From: Nocardia sp. alder85J
GTDB lineage: Bacteria; Actinomycetota; Actinomycetes; Mycobacteriales; Mycobacteriaceae
Assembly (NCBI RefSeq): GCF_020176955.2
Contig: NZ_JAIUCZ020000001.1
Span: forward strand, 806,001 to 870,000
DNA length: 64,000 bases
Direction: 5' to 3'
This document shows, piece by piece, positions 59,031-64,000 of the stretch (position 1 is its first letter; the number at the start of each line of letters is the position of its first letter). Below the pieces are notes generated by a model. That model did no database searches. It saw nothing but the letters and a program-made list of their open reading frames with translations, and was not told where the DNA came from. A program made the position numbers and the translations under genes.

Positions 59031-59974
59031 CGCCCGGATTCTCGATTCGCTGTGTCGTGATGGCGGCCTCGGATCCCGGTTCGTGGCCGCCGTTGTTCGG
59101 GCAGGTGGTGGGGGCCGACCGGGCCGGGGTGGATCGTGTGGTGCTGTCCGGGGAGCACGTCGTCTTCGGTGAGCGGCTGGACGAGTACGCCAGGCCGGAA
59201 CTGGGTGGCCGCGCCGGTGGGCGGCAGCCGACCGGGCCGGACGGTCACTTCCTCGAGCCGATGACGACGATGTCGTTCCTGGCCGGGATGACCACGCGCA
59301 TCCGGCTCACCAACAGCATCCTGCTGGCGGCGCTGCGGCGGCCGATCGTGCTGGCGAAGTCCGCGGCGACCCTGGACGTGCTGTCCGGTGGCCGTCTCGA
59401 CCTCGGCGTCGGAATCGGCTGGCAGCGTGCGGAATACGAGGCGGCCGGACTGGATTTCGCGGCGCGGGGCCGATTGCTGGACCATACCCTGGAGGTGTGC
59501 TGCCTGCTGTGGCGGGAGCAGCGGGCGACCTACCGCGCACCCGAGCTGTCCTTCGAGAACATCCACCTGATGCCGAAACCCGCACAGCCGGGCGGGGTTC
59601 CGATCTGGGTGTCCGGCACCGTCAACCCCGGCGCGATGCGGCGGCTGGCCCGGTTCGGCGCGGGCTGGATCCCCTGGGGCAAGGCATCCGATGTGGCGGC
59701 CGAACTGCTCGACACCATTCCGCGCATGCGCGATGCCGTCGCCGAATTCGGCCGCGACCCGGGGGAACTCGGCATCGCGGGTAAGCTGCCGAATGTGCCC
59801 GGGCCCGATGGCAATCCGGACCGCGCGGCCACGCTCGCCGGTCTCCCGGCCCTGCTGGCGGCCGGTGTCACCGATGTCCGGCTGCAACTGCCGGTCCCCG
59901 GTGCGGCCGCGGCCGCGGAGGATTACCTGACTCCCTGGGTGCACGGCTTCCGTGAGATCGCCGGTGCGCCATGA
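59027..59974 (+). CDS. LLM-class F420-dependent oxidoreductase
   Basis: 315 aa from ATG 59027 in an ATGA overlap. Luciferase-like TIM barrel: GADRAGVDRVVLSGEHVVF, MTTMSFLAGMTTRIRLTNSI, VLAKSAATLDVLSGGRLDLGVGIGW, and VPIWVSGTVNPGAMRRLARFG. In Mycobacteriales this subgroup generally uses F420. It probably reduces or oxidises a carbonyl or double bond in the same degradation route. Confidence 0.9.
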   Translation: MTPGFSIRCVVMAASDPGSWPPLFGQVVGADRAGVDRVVLSGEHVVFGERLDEYARPELGGRAGGRQPTGPDGHFLEPMTTMSFLAGMTTRIRLTNSILLAALRRPIVLAKSAATLDVLSGGRLDLGVGIGWQRAEYEAAGLDFAARGRLLDHTLEVCCLLWREQRATYRAPELSFENIHLMPKPAQPGGVPIWVSGTVNPGAMRRLARFGAGWIPWGKASDVAAELLDTIPRMRDAVAEFGRDPGELGIAGKLPNVPGPDGNPDRAATLAGLPALLAAGVTDVRLQLPVPGAAAAAEDYLTPWVHGFREIAGAP

Positions 59975-61062
59975 CCACCGCGACGGACTATCGGTGCGCC
60001 GCCTGGACCCGGGACCAGGGTGTCGACCCGATCGGCTCCGCACCCACCTGCGACACCCTGGTCCTGATCGAGGTGCCGCCACCCTGGCCCCGGGATGTGA
60101 ACACGCTCCCCGCCTTCGCCGACATCCTCGCCCGTGGCCCGCACCGCACCCGGCTGCTCGCGGTCCGGCCGGGCACCTCGACCCGATCGGCGACCGGGCC
60201 CGCGGTGACGGCGATCGGTGCCACGGAAAATGCTGTGCCGGTGACCATCTGGCGACGCACCGGGCACGGCCGCTGCGCCGGTACCGACTATGTCCTGCCT
60301 GCGGACCACCTCGCCGACACCGTCACCGAACTGGTCGCGGCGCGAGCATTCGACGCCACCGCCGACGCACCCGCACACCGGACCGGCCAGCAGGTGGTCC
60401 GGGGATCCGACCGTCCGACCTCCGGTGCTGTGGCCGTTCGACCGCCGGGCCACGCCCTGGATGCGGCCGATCCGCCGGGCCGCGACGGCACGGACCTCAC
60501 CGGCCGGCCGGCTCCCGCCGAGGTGCTGCTGTGCGGCCACGGGGTGCGGGACAAGTGCTGCGGTCGCCTGGGAGCCCGTCTCGCGCTGGAGGTCGGCGCG
60601 GGCGTCGCCGGGGTGCGGGTGCGCAGTTGCAGTCACACCGGTGGGCACCGATTCGCGCCGACCGGCCTCACGCTGCCGGACGGGCTGGCGTGGAGTTTCC
60701 TGGACGCCGCCCTGCTCGACGGCATCGTGCGGCGGGCCGGCGCGCCGCCCCTGCACGACGGCCACTATCGCGGCAACACCGCCCTGGATCGGTGGGGGCA
60801 GGTGGCCGAACGCGAACTGTTCCGGCGGTTCGGCTGGCCGTGGCTGGACCGGCGAATCACGCTCGCCCGCACGGAGATCGAGCCGGGCGGCCGCGCCGCC
60901 GTGGTGGAGCTGGCGTGGTCCGGACCGGACGGTGCGGGGTCGGCGCGCGCCGAGGTCGGCATCGTCCGCGATGTTCCCGTGCTGATCTGCGGCGAGCATC
61001 CCGAGGCGGCCCGGAAGGCCGCACCGGAGCTCGAACTGCGATCCCTGCGCCTCGGCGACTGA
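59971..61062 (+). CDS. Sucrase/ferredoxin-like (thioredoxin-fold Fe-S) protein
   Basis: 363 aa from ATG 59971 (ATGA overlap). Pattern of the Suc_Fer-like family: an N-terminal region with GSAPTCDTLVLIEVPPPWP, a mid-protein stretch of lower conservation, then LLCGHGVRDKCCGRLGARLA and RSCSHTGGHRFAPTGLTLPDG with Cys residues fit for a [2Fe-2S] cluster. It may serve as electron carrier for the Rieske oxygenase or P450 of this locus (inference, since no other ferredoxin is encoded). Confidence 0.85.
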   Translation: MTTATDYRCAAWTRDQGVDPIGSAPTCDTLVLIEVPPPWPRDVNTLPAFADILARGPHRTRLLAVRPGTSTRSATGPAVTAIGATENAVPVTIWRRTGHGRCAGTDYVLPADHLADTVTELVAARAFDATADAPAHRTGQQVVRGSDRPTSGAVAVRPPGHALDAADPPGRDGTDLTGRPAPAEVLLCGHGVRDKCCGRLGARLALEVGAGVAGVRVRSCSHTGGHRFAPTGLTLPDGLAWSFLDAALLDGIVRRAGAPPLHDGHYRGNTALDRWGQVAERELFRRFGWPWLDRRITLARTEIEPGGRAAVVELAWSGPDGAGSARAEVGIVRDVPVLICGEHPEAARKAAPELELRSLRLGD

Positions 61063-61092
61063 ATCCGGCCCACCTGCCGGGGACTACCCGGC

Positions 61093-61138
61093 CCATATTG
61101 CTAAGTCTGGACTTATCAGTTTAGTCTTAGCAATATGG
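61093..61138. promoter_or_regulatory. Long inverted repeat over the marR start codon
   Basis: Arms CCATATTGCTAAG (61093-61105) and CTTAGCAATATGG (61126-61138) match perfectly over 13 bp with a 20-bp spacer. The right arm contains ATG 61135 of the MarR gene. The position suggests autorepression of the MarR-MFS operon. Confidence 0.8.
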
Positions 61139-61572
61139 CCGAACAGGTGGATGTCGAGGAGCTGGCGGTTGCCCTGCGGGCGAGTGTCGGGCTGCTGGCG
61201 CGGCGGCTGCGGGAGGCGCCGTCGGCCGGTGAGCTGAGTCTTTCGGAGCGGTCCGCGCTGTCCCGGCTGGAGCGCGGTGGCCCGGTGACCCCGAGCGCCC
61301 TGGCGAAGCTGGAGCGGGTCAGCCCGCAGTCGATGGGGGCGACCGTGCGGGCGCTGGAGGAGCGCGGGCTGGTCGAGCGGCGGGCCGATCCGGGTGACGG
61401 CCGCCGGGTGTTGCTCAGCGTCACCGACGGTGCGCGGGAACTGGTGGGGCAGCGGCGGACCGAGCGGGCGGCGCTGCTGGCGCGGGCCCTGGACGCCGGA
61501 TTGGACCGGGGGGAACTGGAATTGCTGGCGGCCGCCGTGCCGTTGATCGAGAAAGTGGCGGAACGCATCTGA
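61135..61572 (+). CDS. MarR-family transcriptional regulator
   Basis: 145 aa. The winged helix includes TPSALAKLERVSPQSMGATVRALEERGLV and the wing DPGDGRRVLLSVTDGARELV; the C-terminal helices ELELLAAAVPLIEKVAERI support dimerisation. Its stop overlaps the MFS start by one base (TGATG), so it is coupled to the exporter. Typical repressor of a drug-efflux gene. Confidence 0.92.
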   Translation: MAEQVDVEELAVALRASVGLLARRLREAPSAGELSLSERSALSRLERGGPVTPSALAKLERVSPQSMGATVRALEERGLVERRADPGDGRRVLLSVTDGARELVGQRRTERAALLARALDAGLDRGELELLAAAVPLIEKVAERI

Positions 61573-63281
61573 TGGCAACGGAATTGGCGACGCCGGGTAC
61601 GCGTCGGGAGCGCGGTGACGGTTATCGCTGGGTGGCCCTGGCCAATACGACGACGGCGGTGTTCATGTCGGCCCTGGACGGGTCGATCGTGCTCATCTCG
61701 CTGCCGGCGATCTTCCGGGGTATCCACCTGGATCCGCTGTCCGGGGGCAATGTCGGGTACCTGCTCTGGATGATCATGGGGTACCGCCTGGTACAGGCGG
61801 TGTTCGTGGTGACGCTGGGCCGGTTGGGCGACATGTTCGGGCGGGTGCGGATCTACAACGCGGGCTTCGCGGTCTTCACCGTCGCCTCGATCCTGTTGTC
61901 CTTCGATCCGTTCCTCGGCGGGCACGGCGCGATGTGGCTGATCGGGTGGCGGCTGTTGCAGGCGCTGGGCGGTTCGATGCTGACGGCGAATTCGGCGGCC
62001 ATCCTCACCGACGCGTTCCCGGCGGACCGGCGCGGGTTCGCGCTCGGCGTCAATCAGGTCGCCGGACTGGCCGGGATGTTCATCGGCCTGGTCGTGGGCG
62101 GGGTGCTGGCGATCTGGGACTGGCGGGCGGTGTTCTGGGTGAACGTGCCGGTGGGTGTGTTCATGACGGTGTGGGCGTACCGGACGTTGCGCGAGACCGG
62201 CGAGCGGCACGCGGGCCGGATCGACTGGTGGGGCAACGTGACCTTCGCGGTCGGGCTGGGTGCGATCCTCATCGGCATCACCGAGGGCCTGCAACCGTAC
62301 GGCGGGCATCTGATGGGCTGGACCAGCCCGAAGGTGCTGGCGCTGCTGATCGGCGGGGTGCTGCTACTGGCGGCGTTCGGGTGGATCGAGCACACCGTCG
62401 CGGAACCGATGTTCGATCTCGCGCTGTTCCGCATCCGGGAGTTCACCGCCGGGAACCTGGCCGGTTTCATCGCGCGGCTCGCCCAGGGCGGGTTGCAGTT
62501 CATGCTGATCATCTGGTTGCAGGGCATCTGGCTGCCCTTGCGCGGTTACGACTACGACCGAACGCCGTTGTGGGCGGGCATCTTCCTGCTGCCGCTGACC
62601 GCCGGCTTCCTGGTCGCGGGACCGATCTCCGGATCGCTGTCGGACCGGTTCGGGCAGCGCGGCTTCGCCACCGGCGGCATGATCGCGTTCTCGGCGAGCT
62701 TCGTGGGAATGCTGCTGCTGCCCATCGACTTCCCGTACTGGATTTTCGCCCTGCTGATCGCGGTCAACGGCATCGGGCTCGGAATGTTCAGCTCGCCCAA
62801 CACGTCCTCGATCATGGGCAGTGTGCCGTCGCGGGCACGCGGCGCCGCCTCGGGTATGCGCTCGACCTTCCAGAACTCCGGAACCTCGTTGTCGATCGGC
62901 GTGTTCTTCACGCTGATGATCGCGGGGCTGGCCGGTAGCCTGTCGCACTCGCTGTCCAGCGGATTGCAGGCCGCGGGGGTGCCGCCGGACGTCGCGGCCC
63001 GGGTGGGCATGCTGCCGCCGGTGTCGACGCTGTTCGCCGCGATCCTCGGGGTGAATCCGATCGGGAACCTGCTGGCCCCCTACGGGGTGCTGCCCGCGCT
63101 GTCGGCGGCGGACCGCGCCACGCTGACCGGCCGGGAGTTCTTCCCGCACCTCATCTCCGGGCCCTTCCACGACGGCCTGGTGGTGGTGTTCACCGCGTCG
63201 GCGGCGCTGGGCCTGGTCGCGGCGGTGGCCTCGCTGCTGCGCGGCCGCCGTCCCGGTGCGGCTACCGCGGATCCTCGGTGA
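61572..63281 (+). CDS. MFS drug transporter, DHA2-like, 14 TM
   Basis: 569 aa. Fourteen hydrophobic segments expected; DHA2 marks are SALDGSIVLISLPAIF near TM1, GYRLVQAVFVVTLGRLGDMFGR (motif A), RLLQALGGSMLTANS (motif B), and GLAGMFIGLVVGGVLA (motif C region). It exports lipophilic compounds or antibiotics by proton antiport under control of the MarR protein. The last 20 bp overlap the convergent DUF3097 gene. Confidence 0.93.
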   Translation: MATELATPGTRRERGDGYRWVALANTTTAVFMSALDGSIVLISLPAIFRGIHLDPLSGGNVGYLLWMIMGYRLVQAVFVVTLGRLGDMFGRVRIYNAGFAVFTVASILLSFDPFLGGHGAMWLIGWRLLQALGGSMLTANSAAILTDAFPADRRGFALGVNQVAGLAGMFIGLVVGGVLAIWDWRAVFWVNVPVGVFMTVWAYRTLRETGERHAGRIDWWGNVTFAVGLGAILIGITEGLQPYGGHLMGWTSPKVLALLIGGVLLLAAFGWIEHTVAEPMFDLALFRIREFTAGNLAGFIARLAQGGLQFMLIIWLQGIWLPLRGYDYDRTPLWAGIFLLPLTAGFLVAGPISGSLSDRFGQRGFATGGMIAFSASFVGMLLLPIDFPYWIFALLIAVNGIGLGMFSSPNTSSIMGSVPSRARGAASGMRSTFQNSGTSLSIGVFFTLMIAGLAGSLSHSLSSGLQAAGVPPDVAARVGMLPPVSTLFAAILGVNPIGNLLAPYGVLPALSAADRATLTGREFFPHLISGPFHDGLVVVFTASAALGLVAAVASLLRGRRPGAATADPR

Positions 63282-64000
63282 CGAAGTCGATGAGCCGCTC
63301 CACCGCGCCGATCAGCGGCGCCTCCAGATCGCGGAAGGATCCGACCGCGTTGTAGACCCGCCGCCACCCGTCCTGCGGTGTGCCCCAGCCGAGCCGGCGG
63401 CACACCCCGGTCTTCCAGTCCTCGCCGCGCGGCACCTCGGGCCAGGCCGGGATGCCGACCGCCGCCGGGCGCACCGCCTGCCACACATCGATGTAGGGAT
63501 GCCCGGTGACCAGCACGTGCGGGCCGAGCCCGGTGGTCAGGCCGGTCTCCTTGGATCCGGTGACCAGGTGGTCGACCAGGACCCCGACCCGCCGCCCGTC
63601 TCCGGGCCCGAATTCGGTCAGGCGGGTGGCGAGGTGGTCCAGGCCCTCCAACTGCTCGACGACCACCCCCTCCACCCGCAGGTCGTGACCCCACACCCGC
63701 TCCACCAGCGCGGCGTCGTGCACGCCCTCCACCCAGATCCGGTTGGTGCGGGCCACCCGCGCCCGCAGGCCCGCGACCCGGGTGGACCCGGAGGCGGATC
63801 GGACCGGGGCGGCCGGCGCCGCGGCCTTCGGGCGGACCAGCGTCACCGGCTGCCCGTCGATGAGGAAGGCCGCCACCCGCAGCGCGAACAGCCGGACCGT
63901 GCCGTGACGGTCCTCCAGCTTCACGAACTCGCCGTCGTAACCGCGGTCGAAGCCGACCACCGCACCGCAGAATCCGCTGGCCGCGTCCTCGACCACCAGG
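63262..64000 (-). CDS. DUF3097-family protein, 5' end outside the window
   Basis: At least 245 codons reading from the right edge. The frame continues beyond 64000, and the visible start LVVEDAASGFCGAVVGF matches the interior, not the beginning, of DUF3097 proteins. Conserved parts: KLEDRHGTVRLFAL, AFLIDGQPVTLVRP, NRIWVEGVHDAALVERVWGHDLR, GLGPHVLVTGHPYIDVWQAV. A universal actinobacterial protein of unknown function. The 3' end overlaps the MFS gene by 20 bp. Confidence 0.88.
   Translation of the reverse strand, partial: LVVEDAASGFCGAVVGFDRGYDGEFVKLEDRHGTVRLFALRVAAFLIDGQPVTLVRPKAAAPAAPVRSASGSTRVAGLRARVARTNRIWVEGVHDAALVERVWGHDLRVEGVVVEQLEGLDHLATRLTEFGPGDGRRVGVLVDHLVTGSKETGLTTGLGPHVLVTGHPYIDVWQAVRPAAVGIPAWPEVPRGEDWKTGVCRRLGWGTPQDGWRRVYNAVGSFRDLEAPLIGAVERLIDFVTEDPR

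Overview
The window is GC-rich actinobacterial DNA. The end of fabG1/mabA followed by inhA and a ferrochelatase gene is the mycolic-acid operon order of Mycobacteriales. F420-type oxidoreductases, long catabolic operons and the overall style point to a Nocardia-like organism (inference).

Layout. 1-6162: fabG1 end, inhA, hemH, LysE-type exporter, PAS-GGDEF protein, secreted lipase. 6633-10827: regulators and small oxidoreductases, including a MarR-PDZ fusion facing an SDR across a perfect 28-bp palindrome. 11783-19369: a compact three-gene polyketide locus (phenol-hydroxylase-like flavoprotein, type III PKS/KAS III-like enzyme, one AMP-ligase-ACP-KS-AT-ACP megasynthase without thioesterase). 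19402-26738: a NitT/TauT-type ABC transporter split over two divergent units, an IPNS-like oxygenase, a GntR regulator and a DapA-like/hotdog/SnoaL-like operon.

28405-33254 is a scar region. A truncated MFS gene abuts an internally deleted IS3-family element whose other end sits inside a type I-E-like CRISPR repeat. The only other traces are two orphan repeat remnants, an esterase pseudogene, and, on the minus strand, two tRNA-like genes whose 3' halves precede their 5' halves. Both have 7/7 acceptor pairing in the permuted reading. One reads as a nearly complete Asp(GUC) cloverleaf with complementary flanks.

33255-47340: housekeeping and accessory genes, two tandem TSUP permeases, a serine protease, a primase-like zinc-finger/Toprim protein, and a lower-GC two-gene unit pairing a STAND-like P-loop ATPase with a membrane-anchored periplasmic-binding protein.

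47387-61062: a catabolic locus. A nine-gene minus-strand operon (56530 down to 49135), mostly with 4-nt stop/start overlaps, encodes E1-alpha, E1-beta, a free-standing lipoyl domain, two SDRs, two SnoaL-like proteins, an amidohydrolase and a Rieske oxygenase. A divergent operon encodes SDR, aldehyde dehydrogenase, LLM oxidoreductase and a sucrase/ferredoxin-like protein. The same inverted repeat (TGCAAG-N6-CTTGCA) lies in front of both operons and in the P450/VOC divergent region, suggesting one regulon. The window ends with a MarR-MFS efflux pair and a partial DUF3097 gene.
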